Source: an uncultured SAR86 cluster bacterium
Lineage (GTDB): Bacteria; Pseudomonadota; Gammaproteobacteria; Magnimaribacterales; AG-339-G14
Length of the DNA stretch: 45,917 nucleotides
Direction of reading: 5' to 3'
Assembly (NCBI GenBank): GCA_902514765.1
Contig: CABXSA010000005.1
Location: forward strand, 1-45,917
A program made the position numbers and the translations under genes. The notes beneath the pieces were generated by a model. The model searched no databases. It saw only the letters and a list, made by a program, of their open reading frames with translations, and was not told the DNA's origin. Below, one piece after another: positions 9,983-17,413 of the stretch. Numbering within the stretch: the stretch's first letter is position 1; each line of letters begins with the position of its first letter.

Positions 9983-11110
9983 TTAGTTCATTATCTCCTT
10001 TATAGTTTTGTTTATATATTCATTTTCATGAGAAACAAGGCAAATTGATAGAATTTCGTCTTTAATATCAAGGTTTAGTTTTTTCTCTTCTTCATTCCAA
10101 AACTCATCAATCAAATTGAATACATTTGAAGAATAAACTTGGCTTGAGTGGAAAGGAAGTTCGCCAGGGAGATTAGTATTACCAACTATTCTTACGCCAT
10201 TTAAATTAACGGTTTCATTTGGGACAGATCCTTCAACATTACCTCCCGTTCCAACAGCCATATCTACAATTACTGAACCTTGGCTCATGGCAGAAACCAT
10301 TTCACTTGTAACAAGTGTGGGAGCCGGCCTACCAAAGACTTGTGCAGTGGTGATTACGATATCGGAAGAAGCACAAACTTTTTTCATCCCTTCTCTTTGC
10401 GTTTCTATTTGTTCTGGAGTTAATTCTTTTGCATATCCCTGTTCAGTCTCTCCTGTTTCTCCAATATCTATTTTTACAAAACGAGCTCCCAATGATTTAA
10501 CTTGTTCTTCTACCACAGGTCGAGTGTCAAAAGCTTCAACCTTTGCACCTAATCTTTTCGCCGTTGCAATTGCTTGGAGTCCAGCGACTCCTACGCCAAT
10601 TATAAATACTTTTGAAGGGGAGATTGTACCTGCAGCAGTCATCATCATCGGTAATGCTTTTTGGAGCTCTTGAGAGGCAATTATGACTGCAGAGTATCCA
10701 GCCAAATTTGCTTGTGAGCTTAAGGCATCCATCTTTTGAGCTCTTGTGATTCTGGGAACAAGTTCCATGCTGACAGCTGATATGTTTTTTTCTTTTATTT
10801 TTTTAACAAGAGATTTTTCGTTAAAAGGGTCAAGAAAACTTACCAATAAGGTACTCTGATTTATTTTATCCAGTTCTTCCTCTGTTAGATTTCTAACACT
10901 ACAAATTATTTCGGCTAAAGCAAAACCTTCGTCACGGTTTAATGTTTTTACCCCAAGATCTTCGAATCCTTTATCGCTGGTTCCAAGGTGTTCAGCATAA
11001 GATTTTTCTATTGAAACATTCAAGCCTTTATCTAAGAATTTTTTAGCAGATTCCAAGGTTAAAGAAACTCTAGTCTCAACTTCAGGTTCTTTAGGAAAAA
11101 AAATATTCAT
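9983..11110 (-). CDS. pntAA: NAD(P) transhydrogenase subunit alpha, part 1 (NAD-binding)
   Basis: Peripheral NAD(H)-binding domain I of the transhydrogenase, 375 residues. It belongs to the alanine dehydrogenase/PntA family. The N-terminal half shows EPEVETRVSLT. The second Rossmann domain has IIGVGVAGLQAIATAKRLGAK near 170-190, followed by EAFDTRP and the loop VDMAVGTGGN. ATG at 11110; no clear Shine-Dalgarno. First gene of pntAA-pntAB-pntB, divergent from ubiG across a 58-base spacer that contains a perfect palindrome. Confidence 0.96.
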   Translation of the reverse strand: MNIFFPKEPEVETRVSLTLESAKKFLDKGLNVSIEKSYAEHLGTSDKGFEDLGVKTLNRDEGFALAEIICSVRNLTEEELDKINQSTLLVSFLDPFNEKSLVKKIKEKNISAVSMELVPRITRAQKMDALSSQANLAGYSAVIIASQELQKALPMMMTAAGTISPSKVFIIGVGVAGLQAIATAKRLGAKVEAFDTRPVVEEQVKSLGARFVKIDIGETGETEQGYAKELTPEQIETQREGMKKVCASSDIVITTAQVFGRPAPTLVTSEMVSAMSQGSVIVDMAVGTGGNVEGSVPNETVNLNGVRIVGNTNLPGELPFHSSQVYSSNVFNLIDEFWNEEEKKLNLDIKDEILSICLVSHENEYINKTIKEIMN

Positions 11111-11147
11111 ATAAGTTTCTTAGACTTTAATTTGAAATGCAGTATAA

Positions 11148-11166
11148 ATCTAACATAATGTTAGAT
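11148..11166. promoter_or_regulatory. 19-bp palindrome in the pntAA/ubiG divergent promoter region
   Basis: ATCTAACATAATGTTAGAT is a perfect inverted repeat of nine bases each side of one central base. It ends two bases before the ubiG ATG. It exactly fills the space between a candidate pntAA -35 (TTTATC, 11169-11164) and -10 (TATACT, 11146-11141) on the minus strand. It also contains a possible ubiG -10 (CATAAT, 11154-11159) placed 16 bases after TTGAAA (11132-11137). An operator for a dimeric regulator is inferred; the regulator is unknown. Confidence 0.5.
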
Positions 11167-11168
11167 AA

Positions 11169-11861
11169 ATGAATATCGACCCAAAAGAAAAAGAAAAATT
11201 TAATAAAATAGCTGAAGAATGGTGGGACCCTTCTGGAAAGTTTGCTCCTTTACACAAAATCAATCCTCTTAGAGCTAACTATATTTCTGAAAGAACTGAA
11301 ATAAAAAATAAGCAAATTCTTGATGTTGCCTGTGGTGGCGGTTTGTTAGCAGAAGCACTTTCAATTAAAGGAGGTAATCTATCTGGAGTTGATATATCTG
11401 ATGTTGCAATTCATACAGCTAAAAATCATGCAAACAAAGAGAATATTGATATCAACTATATTTTGGGAGAAGCAGAAAATTTGCTTCCTGAAAAAAACGA
11501 ACATTTTGATGTTGTAACCTGTCTCGAAGCTATTGAACATGTTCCTGATCCAAATCAACTAGTAAAAACATGTTCAGATCTTTGCAAAAAAAATGGTGAT
11601 ATTTTCTTTTCAACCATAAATAGAAATCCAAAGTCATTTCTTTTTGCGATTGTAGGAGCTGAATATATTTTGAACTTGTTGCCCAAAGGAACTCATGAAT
11701 ATGAAAAATTTATTAAGCCATCTGAGCTCATACAAATGATGGAGAATAATGGCCTTACAATCAAAGAATTAACTGGTATGAGTTACAACCCCCTAACTAA
11801 AAATTATTGGTTAGGAAAAAATATTGATGTTAATTATCTGATTCATGCAAAAAAAATATAA
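11169..11861 (+). CDS. ubiG: Ubiquinone biosynthesis O-methyltransferase
   Basis: SAM-dependent methyltransferase acting at both O-methylation steps of ubiquinone synthesis. 230 residues. The N-terminal EEWWDPSGKFAPLHKINPLR matches UbiG, the SAM motif I is LDVACGGGLLAEAL (51-64), and the motif II/III region VVTCLEAIEHVPDP follows. The start at 11169 aligns well with known UbiG N-termini. There is no Shine-Dalgarno, because a palindrome occupies that place, so a leaderless or very short-leader message is possible. gph overlaps its 3' end by 17 bases. ubiG divergent from the gyrA side is the common gamma arrangement, here with pnt inserted. Confidence 0.95.
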   Translation: MNIDPKEKEKFNKIAEEWWDPSGKFAPLHKINPLRANYISERTEIKNKQILDVACGGGLLAEALSIKGGNLSGVDISDVAIHTAKNHANKENIDINYILGEAENLLPEKNEHFDVVTCLEAIEHVPDPNQLVKTCSDLCKKNGDIFFSTINRNPKSFLFAIVGAEYILNLLPKGTHEYEKFIKPSELIQMMENNGLTIKELTGMSYNPLTKNYWLGKNIDVNYLIHAKKI

Positions 11862-12498
11862 ATGTTTTCTATTTGATCTAGATGGCACTCTTTTAGATAC
11901 AGCACCGGAATTTTTAACTTGTCTGAACGCATTATTAAAGAAAAATAAAAAGAAGTCAGTCAGTTATGATTTTATTAGAAATAGAGTCTCTGATGGTGTT
12001 GGTAGGTTGATTCAAGATAGCTTCATTATTGATGAAAACCATCCTGAATTTGAGAAATTAAGAAATGATCTCTTAGATGAATATCATAAGAACTATCTTC
12101 TTTCTAAAACTTTTCCTGGTGTTGATGATTTTCTTTGTCAATTATCCAAAAATAAGATTGATTGGATGATTGTAACTAATAAGCCAAAAAGGTTCTTTCA
12201 AGAAATTTGCGAAAAGTTTGAATGGCATAAATATGCAAAGGCAATGATTTCCCCTGAAGACGTAAATGGTAAAAGAAAGCCAGATCCTGCAAGCTTAGAT
12301 GCAGCTTTAGCAAAAACATTTATAAAAAAAGAGCAATCTATTTACATTGGAGATAACTGGCGAGATATAGAAGCAGCAAATAATTCAGGAATAGATTCAG
12401 CACTTGCTTTATACGGTTACATCGATGAAAGAGATACTTCTCTTTTAAAGCCAACCTCAAAAATAAATCAAATAGAAGATTTAATTAAATTTATTTAG
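11845..12498 (+). CDS. gph: Phosphoglycolate phosphatase-like HAD hydrolase
   Basis: HAD-superfamily phosphatase, 217 residues, with motif I FDLDGTLLDT (nucleophile Asp11, acid Asp13), motif II VTNKPK, motif III Lys in GKRKPDP and motif IV YIGDNWRDIEAA. The helical cap between motifs I and II fits Gph/MupP types. Its place behind ubiG with a 17-base overlap is the pseudomonad ubiG-mupP/gph order. Dephosphorylation of 2-phosphoglycolate or of MurNAc-6-phosphate (MupP) are both possible. Its stop overlaps the convergent rluB stop by four bases. Confidence 0.82.
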   Translation: MQKKYKCFLFDLDGTLLDTAPEFLTCLNALLKKNKKKSVSYDFIRNRVSDGVGRLIQDSFIIDENHPEFEKLRNDLLDEYHKNYLLSKTFPGVDDFLCQLSKNKIDWMIVTNKPKRFFQEICEKFEWHKYAKAMISPEDVNGKRKPDPASLDAALAKTFIKKEQSIYIGDNWRDIEAANNSGIDSALALYGYIDERDTSLLKPTSKINQIEDLIKFI

Positions 12499-13199
12499 CC
12501 TAAAACCTCGTCAGGACTTATTCTTCTGAATTTTCCTTCCTTGAGTTCTTTTGATAAAAACAGCTTTCCTAGTCTCACTCTCTTTAGTCTAGATACTTCA
12601 TGCCCTATTGAACTCCATAATTTTCTTACAGATCTATTTTTGCCAGACATGATGACCAAAGCAAACCATGTATGAGATGAGGTTTCTTTACCCTTAACAA
12701 GATCAGAAAAAAATACTTTTTCTTTATCAATTTTAATACCAGATAATAATTTTTTTAAATCTGTATCCAAAGGCTTACCTCGAACTCTAACAATGTATTC
12801 TCTTTCAATTTCATTAGAAGGATGAATTATTTCATTTGCTAATTTTCCGTCATTTGTAATTAATATTAGCCCGCTGGTATTTATATCCAATCTTCCTACG
12901 GATATCCATTTTCCTGATTTTGGTTTAGGTAAATTCTCAAATATAGTTTTTTTAGATGAGGTATGGGAGCATTCTTCCCCAACTGGTTTGTTATACATTA
13001 ATAGTTCAGATGAAACTCTCTCAGTAATATTGAATTCTTTGCCATCTATATAAACTTTATCCTGACTAGAAATCTTGTCTCCCAACTTAGCAGGTATATT
13101 GTTGATGAATACTCTACCTTCTTTAATAAGTCCTTCAACTTTTCTTCTTGATGAGTATCCGTTTTGAGCTAATATTTTTTGAATCCTTTCCTTAGACAA
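12495..13199 (-). CDS. rluB: 23S rRNA pseudouridine synthase, RluB/RsuA family
   Basis: Isomerises a uridine of 23S rRNA (position 2605 in E. coli numbering for RluB). 234 residues: an S4 RNA-binding domain at about 1-60 (ERIQKILAQNGYSSRRKVE), then the catalytic domain with VGRLDINTSGLILITNDG (catalytic Asp105) and the C-terminal KNRSVRKLWSSIGHEVSRLKR. The start is TTG at 13199 by necessity: the next upstream in-frame codons are CAG, AAG and the TAG stop of scpB. The gene is therefore in the same frame as scpB. Downstream of scpB, as in many gammaproteobacteria. Shorter C-terminal tail than E. coli RluB. Confidence 0.92.
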   Translation of the reverse strand: MSKERIQKILAQNGYSSRRKVEGLIKEGRVFINNIPAKLGDKISSQDKVYIDGKEFNITERVSSELLMYNKPVGEECSHTSSKKTIFENLPKPKSGKWISVGRLDINTSGLILITNDGKLANEIIHPSNEIEREYIVRVRGKPLDTDLKKLLSGIKIDKEKVFFSDLVKGKETSSHTWFALVIMSGKNRSVRKLWSSIGHEVSRLKRVRLGKLFLSKELKEGKFRRISPDEVLG

Positions 13200-13205
13200 C
13201 TGCTT

Positions 13206-13781
13206 CTATTCTGAATTACTTGGGGAAGGTTCATTTAAAAGAGATATTTGGGCTTCCTCAGGAATATTTTGAATTTCTGGTAATTCTGGTAAATCGGAAA
13301 GTTTAGATAGATTTAAATCATCTAAAAAGTCTTTTGTTGTTGAAAATAATGCTGGTCGTCCGGGAACGTCTCTGTGTCCTACAACTTTGATCCAAGATCT
13401 ATCTAAAAGAGTTCTAATGATTTGACTACTAACAGAAACTCCTCTTACCTCTTCAATTTCCCCTCTGGTAATAGGTTGTTTATAGGCTATCAAAGCTAAA
13501 GTTTCCAAAAGAGCACGAGAATATTTTTGAGGTTTGGCTTCCCATAATTTTGCCACCCAAGAAGAATACTCTTGTCTTATTCTAAGGCGATAGCCACTAG
13601 CAACTTTTACTAATTCAATTGAATTTTCAGAATATTTTTCCTCAATGGATTTCAAAGCTTTTTTAATTTCAATCGATGTCGGAAGACTTCTTTTATCAAA
13701 GGCAGACAATATTTCTTTTTCACTTAAAGGTCTTGAAGAAGAAAAAAGTAAGGCCTCAATAATTAAAGATAAATTATCCAT
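13206..13781 (-). CDS. scpB: Segregation and condensation protein B
   Basis: Winged-helix kleisin-associated subunit that works with ScpA and SMC in chromosome condensation. From ATG 13781 it has 191 residues. Family hallmarks are IIEALLFSSSRPLSEKEI near the N-terminus and LLETLALIAYKQPITRGEIEEVRGV, then LLDRSWIKVVGHRDVPGRPALFSTT. An upstream frame extension to 13826 exists, but ATG 13781, four bases after the scpA stop, gives the normal N-terminus. The acidic Ser/Pro tail is variable in the family. Ends in TAG, with rluB continuing in the same frame three codons later. Confidence 0.93.
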   Translation of the reverse strand: MDNLSLIIEALLFSSSRPLSEKEILSAFDKRSLPTSIEIKKALKSIEEKYSENSIELVKVASGYRLRIRQEYSSWVAKLWEAKPQKYSRALLETLALIAYKQPITRGEIEEVRGVSVSSQIIRTLLDRSWIKVVGHRDVPGRPALFSTTKDFLDDLNLSKLSDLPELPEIQNIPEEAQISLLNEPSPSNSE

Positions 13782-13785
13782 ACTT

Positions 13786-14601
13786 TTAATGCACCTTTTC
13801 CTTCGCTTTGACATGAATGGGGCCAAAAGAATCGGATTGAACCAACTGAATCATAGAGTCTTTTACTAATTCTAAAACAGCTAAAAAGGTAACAATCAAG
13901 CCAAGCTTTCCATCGGCCTTCTTGTAAAGATTATAAAATTCCAAAAAGTTTTCGCTTACCAGCAGTTCTAAGACATTGGACATTTTTTCTCTAGTAGAAA
14001 GTTTTTCAAATTCGATAATATGACTACCTCTAAGTTTTTGTTTTTCTAATAACTCATAAAAAATATTTGATAACTTATCCAACTCTAAAGTTGGCAGAGC
14101 CTCTTTAGATTCAAACTCGGGAAGAGCAGTACTTGCAGGAAAAAAATCTCTATTTATTCTCGGCATTGATTCAATTTTCATAGATGCCGTTTTGAAACGC
14201 TCGTATTCTTGAAGCCTTTTAATAAGTTCTGCTCTTGGGTCATCTTCTAATTCATCTTCAGCCGTTTCAACTGGTAACATCATTCTGGACTTAATTTCAG
14301 TTAAATATGCTGCCATCAGAAGATACTCGCCAGCTAGATCAAACTGCAATTTTTCCATTAATTCAATGTACTCAACGTACTGATTTGTGATTTCAGCGAC
14401 ATTGATATCAAGTATGTCTAAATTTTGTTTTCTTATGAAATAAAGAAGAAGGTCCAAAGGACCTTCAAATGATTCAAGAAATATTTTTAAAGCATTTGGT
14501 GGGATATAGAGGTCGTCGTGAGGAAGTAATATTTCCTCGCCGTTAACCGTAGCTAGATTAAACTCCGATTGCCTCGGGTTTTTTTCCTGCTCTTTTTTCA
14601 T
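13786..14601 (-). CDS. scpA: Segregation and condensation protein A (kleisin)
   Basis: Kleisin subunit bridging SMC heads, acting with ScpB in chromosome condensation. 271 residues. The core begins near residue 41 with FEGPLDLLLYFIRKQNLDILDINVAEI, followed by YLLMAAYLTEIKSRMMLP, both diagnostic. A 40-residue N-terminal extension precedes the core. ATG at 14601 has no Shine-Dalgarno and would sit about seven bases from the predicted transcription start. Two NrdR-box-like sequences lie directly upstream. First gene of scpA-scpB-rluB. Confidence 0.94.
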   Translation of the reverse strand: MKKEQEKNPRQSEFNLATVNGEEILLPHDDLYIPPNALKIFLESFEGPLDLLLYFIRKQNLDILDINVAEITNQYVEYIELMEKLQFDLAGEYLLMAAYLTEIKSRMMLPVETAEDELEDDPRAELIKRLQEYERFKTASMKIESMPRINRDFFPASTALPEFESKEALPTLELDKLSNIFYELLEKQKLRGSHIIEFEKLSTREKMSNVLELLVSENFLEFYNLYKKADGKLGLIVTFLAVLELVKDSMIQLVQSDSFGPIHVKAKEKVH

Positions 14602-14614
14602 AATATGATAGGCA

Positions 14615-14644
14615 ATTATAGTTTAAAAAGCCTTAATTACACAA
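14615..14644 (-). promoter_or_regulatory. Candidate promoter of scpA-scpB-rluB
   Basis: Minus-strand -10 TATAAT (14620-14615) is a perfect consensus. TTGTGT (14644-14639) lies 18 bases upstream as a -35 and is half of NrdR-box 1. Predicted start near 14608 gives a leader of about seven bases before the scpA ATG. Confidence 0.5.
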
Positions 14645-14654
14645 AATATTGTGT
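14639..14654. promoter_or_regulatory. Candidate NrdR box 1
   Basis: ACACAAAATATTGTGT matches the published NrdR-box consensus acaCwAtATaTwGtgt at 15 of 16 positions (only position 7 differs). It overlaps the -35 of the scpA promoter, a position suited to repression. NrdR itself is encoded at 34867-35319. Confidence 0.6.
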
Positions 14655-14669
14655 TTTAAAGCTAAAAAT

Positions 14670-14685
14670 TGTCTATATATTGTTT
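14670..14685. promoter_or_regulatory. Candidate NrdR box 2
   Basis: TGTCTATATATTGTTT contains CTATATATTGT, which matches the whole core of the NrdR-box consensus; only the outer bases 1-3 and 15 deviate. It starts exactly 31 bp from box 1 (15-base linker), the spacing of known tandem NrdR boxes. It overlaps the last codons and stop of nadE. Confidence 0.55.
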
Positions 14686-16286
14686 TTCCAGAAGTTAGTA
14701 ATTGGATACCTTCTGTCTTTTCCAAAATTTCTAGCCGAGATCTTAATTCCAAGGGGAACTTGCCTTCTTTTATACTCATTGAAATTGATTAAATCTATAA
14801 CCTTTTGAACATCGTCTGAGTTAAAACCTGAGTCTATAATTTCTTTTTTAGTTTTGTCGTCTTCAACATATGCTTCAATAATGGGGTCAAGCAAATCATA
14901 AGTTGGAAGTGAATCACTATCTTTTTGATCCTCTGATAACTCTGCGCTAGGCTCTCTATCAATTATTCTTTGTGGAATGGCTTTACTGAGAGAATTTCTG
15001 TACCTGGCCAAATCATATACGGTTGTTTTGTAAACATCTCTGAGAACAGAAAATCCTCCCGCAGTATCACCATATAAAGTTGAATAACCTACAGCTGCTT
15101 CACTTTTATTTCCTGTTGTTAGAACTAGATAGCCCAAATTGTTGGAAAGAGCCATAAGTGTAACTCCTCTGCATCTTGATTGAAGATTTTCTTCAGTTTT
15201 ATCAAATTCTTTATGTTCTAACTTATCATCCAAAGAATTTTTAAATGCCGTAAACATCTCGGATATGGGAATTACCTCATGAGTAAAGCCAAGATTATCT
15301 GCTAGCTGTTGAGCATCTTCAACGCTAATGTCTGCAGTATATTTAAAAGGCATCATAACTGTATTGACCTTATCGGGTCCTAATGCATCAGATGCTATTG
15401 CAGCAGTTAACGCTGAATCAATCCCTCCAGATGAACCAATTAATATTCCTTTAAAATTATTTTTTTGAACATAATCTTGAGTACCAAGAACCAACGCTTT
15501 GTAAATATCTGAAATATCCCCTACCTTGCTTAATTTTTCTCCTTTTAAACTTGTTGAAATATTACTGTTGTCTATTTCAATCACGGTTTGATCTATTTCG
15601 AAACTTTTTAAACGCTTTACGGAATCTTTTGAATCAATAATCAGAGAACTTCCATCAAATACAAGTTCGTCCTGTCCACCCACCTGATTAACGTAAATTA
15701 TTGGTTTTTTAAATTTAGCAAAATAATTGCAAAGCATTTCTTCCCGAAGATTTTTTTTATCTATTGTGAAAGGCGATGCACTTAAATTTATGAGTAAATC
15801 TATGTCTTGGTTGCATATTTCTGTTGTTAAATCTTCGTTCCAAATATCTTCACAAATAGAAATTCCAAACTTAAGGCCTCCATCCTCAAAAACTTCATGA
15901 GATTCTCCTTTTGAAAAATATCTTTTTTCGTCAAATTCTTTGTAATTAGGAAGAATTTGCTTTTTATAATTTTTAACAATTTTTCCATTTTGATAAAAAA
16001 TTGCCGAGTTAAAGATATTTTCTCCCTCGCGAGATGGACATCCAATAATTATTGATATTTCTTTTGATAACTGTTCAAGCTCAAGAGAACATCTCTCGCT
16101 TTCTAGAAGAAAATCTTCCCTTAGTAGTAAATCCTCAGGTGGATAACCTGTTAAAAACATTTCAGAAAATACTATGAGATCCAAGTCTTTTGCTACAGCT
16201 CCGTCAATATATGACTTTGCAAGGTCTAAATTTCCTTGAATATCACCAACTTTTGGGTTTTCTTGAACTAATTTTATTTTATACAT
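14673..16286 (-). CDS. nadE: Glutamine-dependent NAD+ synthetase
   Basis: Amidates deamido-NAD to NAD+ using glutamine. 537 residues in two domains: an N-terminal nitrilase-type glutaminase at about 1-250 with the Glu-Lys-Cys triad (Glu42 in FSEMFLTGYPPEDLL, Lys109 before ILPNY, Cys145 in GISICEDIW), and a C-terminal ATP pyrophosphatase synthetase domain with the P-loop GSSGGIDSA near 284-292. The conserved GYSTLYGDTAGGF and RREPSAEL-like IDREPSAELS segments follow. ATG at 16286; divergent from the DAHP synthase gene across 52 bases. Confidence 0.97.
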   Translation of the reverse strand: MYKIKLVQENPKVGDIQGNLDLAKSYIDGAVAKDLDLIVFSEMFLTGYPPEDLLLREDFLLESERCSLELEQLSKEISIIIGCPSREGENIFNSAIFYQNGKIVKNYKKQILPNYKEFDEKRYFSKGESHEVFEDGGLKFGISICEDIWNEDLTTEICNQDIDLLINLSASPFTIDKKNLREEMLCNYFAKFKKPIIYVNQVGGQDELVFDGSSLIIDSKDSVKRLKSFEIDQTVIEIDNSNISTSLKGEKLSKVGDISDIYKALVLGTQDYVQKNNFKGILIGSSGGIDSALTAAIASDALGPDKVNTVMMPFKYTADISVEDAQQLADNLGFTHEVIPISEMFTAFKNSLDDKLEHKEFDKTEENLQSRCRGVTLMALSNNLGYLVLTTGNKSEAAVGYSTLYGDTAGGFSVLRDVYKTTVYDLARYRNSLSKAIPQRIIDREPSAELSEDQKDSDSLPTYDLLDPIIEAYVEDDKTKKEIIDSGFNSDDVQKVIDLINFNEYKRRQVPLGIKISARNFGKDRRYPITNFWKNNI

Positions 16287-16338
16287 TAGTTAATTTAAGC
16301 TTTAATTTAAATTTAGAAGAGATAAAATCAACGGTCAA

Positions 16339-17409
16339 ATGAAATATTTAACGGATAATACCAGAATAACAGGCTTGATGGAGGTGTCTCCTCCTGTGGA
16401 AGTTATTGAAAAGCTTCCAATTTCAGAAAAGGTTTCGGAACTGGTTTTCAATTCCAGAAATGAAATCTCAGATATTCTTCACGGAAAAGAAGATAGATTG
16501 GTTGTAGTTGTTGGTCCATGTTCAATCCATGATCCTAAAGCTGCGATTGAGTATGCTAAAAAACTCAAAACCCTAGAAAATGACTTAAATGATCAGCTCA
16601 AAATAGTTATGAGAGTTTATTTTGAAAAACCCAGAACGACTGTTGGTTGGAAAGGTCTTATTAATGACCCAAATCTAGATAATAGTTATGACGTAAATAA
16701 AGGTCTCAAGGTAGCTAGAAAGCTTTTATTAAAAATTAATGAATTGGGTTTGCCTGCGGGAACTGAATTTTTGGATATGATTACTCCACAATATATTTCA
16801 GACTTAATTTCTTGGGGTGCAATTGGAGCTAGAACTACCGAAAGCCAAATACATAGAGAGTTAGCTTCAGGTTTATCTTGTCCGGTTGGATTTAAAAATT
16901 CTACTAACGGTTCTATTCAGGTTGCCTTGGATGCAATCGGCTCCTCTTCAAACAGCCATATTTTTCTTTCCATCACGAAAGAAGGAAGATCTGCTATTTT
17001 CAATTCTTCTGGAAATAAAGATTGTCATGTGATTTTAAGAGGTGGAGAGGCTCCAAATTATTCAAAAAATGACATAAAAAGAGTCAATGAGGATTTAAAA
17101 AATTCTAATATTACTCAAAAAATCATGGTTGATATGTCACACGGAAATAGTCAAAAACAATTCAAAAAGCAACTCATAGTGAACAAAGATATTTCAGATC
17201 AAATTGCATCAGGAGATCAAAGTATTTTTGGAGTTATGATTGAAAGTAACCTGGAAGAAGGAAACCAAAAAATAGATTCACTTAAAAACCTTAAATATGG
17301 CCAAAGCGTTACTGATGCCTGTGTAAGTTGGAAAGATACCGAAGTGATGTTAAAGCTCTTAGCTAAAGCCGTTGATGCCAGGAGAGAAAAACTTAAGCGC
17401 TCTGCCTAA
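16339..17409 (+). CDS. 3-deoxy-7-phosphoheptulonate synthase (DAHP synthase, class I)
   Basis: First step of the shikimate pathway: condenses PEP and erythrose-4-phosphate. 356 residues, AroF/G/H type. Conserved stretches are VVVVGPCSIHDPKAA near residues 53-67, the PEP/E4P region MRVYFEKPRTTVGWKGLINDP, GAIGARTTESQIHRELASG and MVDMSHGNSQKQ. Which amino acid inhibits it cannot be told, so no AroF/G/H letter is given. No clear Shine-Dalgarno precedes the ATG. The two replication-type genes follow on the same strand after four bases. Confidence 0.94.
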   Translation: MKYLTDNTRITGLMEVSPPVEVIEKLPISEKVSELVFNSRNEISDILHGKEDRLVVVVGPCSIHDPKAAIEYAKKLKTLENDLNDQLKIVMRVYFEKPRTTVGWKGLINDPNLDNSYDVNKGLKVARKLLLKINELGLPAGTEFLDMITPQYISDLISWGAIGARTTESQIHRELASGLSCPVGFKNSTNGSIQVALDAIGSSSNSHIFLSITKEGRSAIFNSSGNKDCHVILRGGEAPNYSKNDIKRVNEDLKNSNITQKIMVDMSHGNSQKQFKKQLIVNKDISDQIASGDQSIFGVMIESNLEEGNQKIDSLKNLKYGQSVTDACVSWKDTEVMLKLLAKAVDARREKLKRSA

Positions 17410-17413
17410 GTTT

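Noticed and set aside
14639-14654. ACACAA/TTGTGT as a transcription terminator after nadE
   Set aside because: No G+C-rich stem and no T-run after it on the minus strand; the match to the NrdR box explains the symmetry better.
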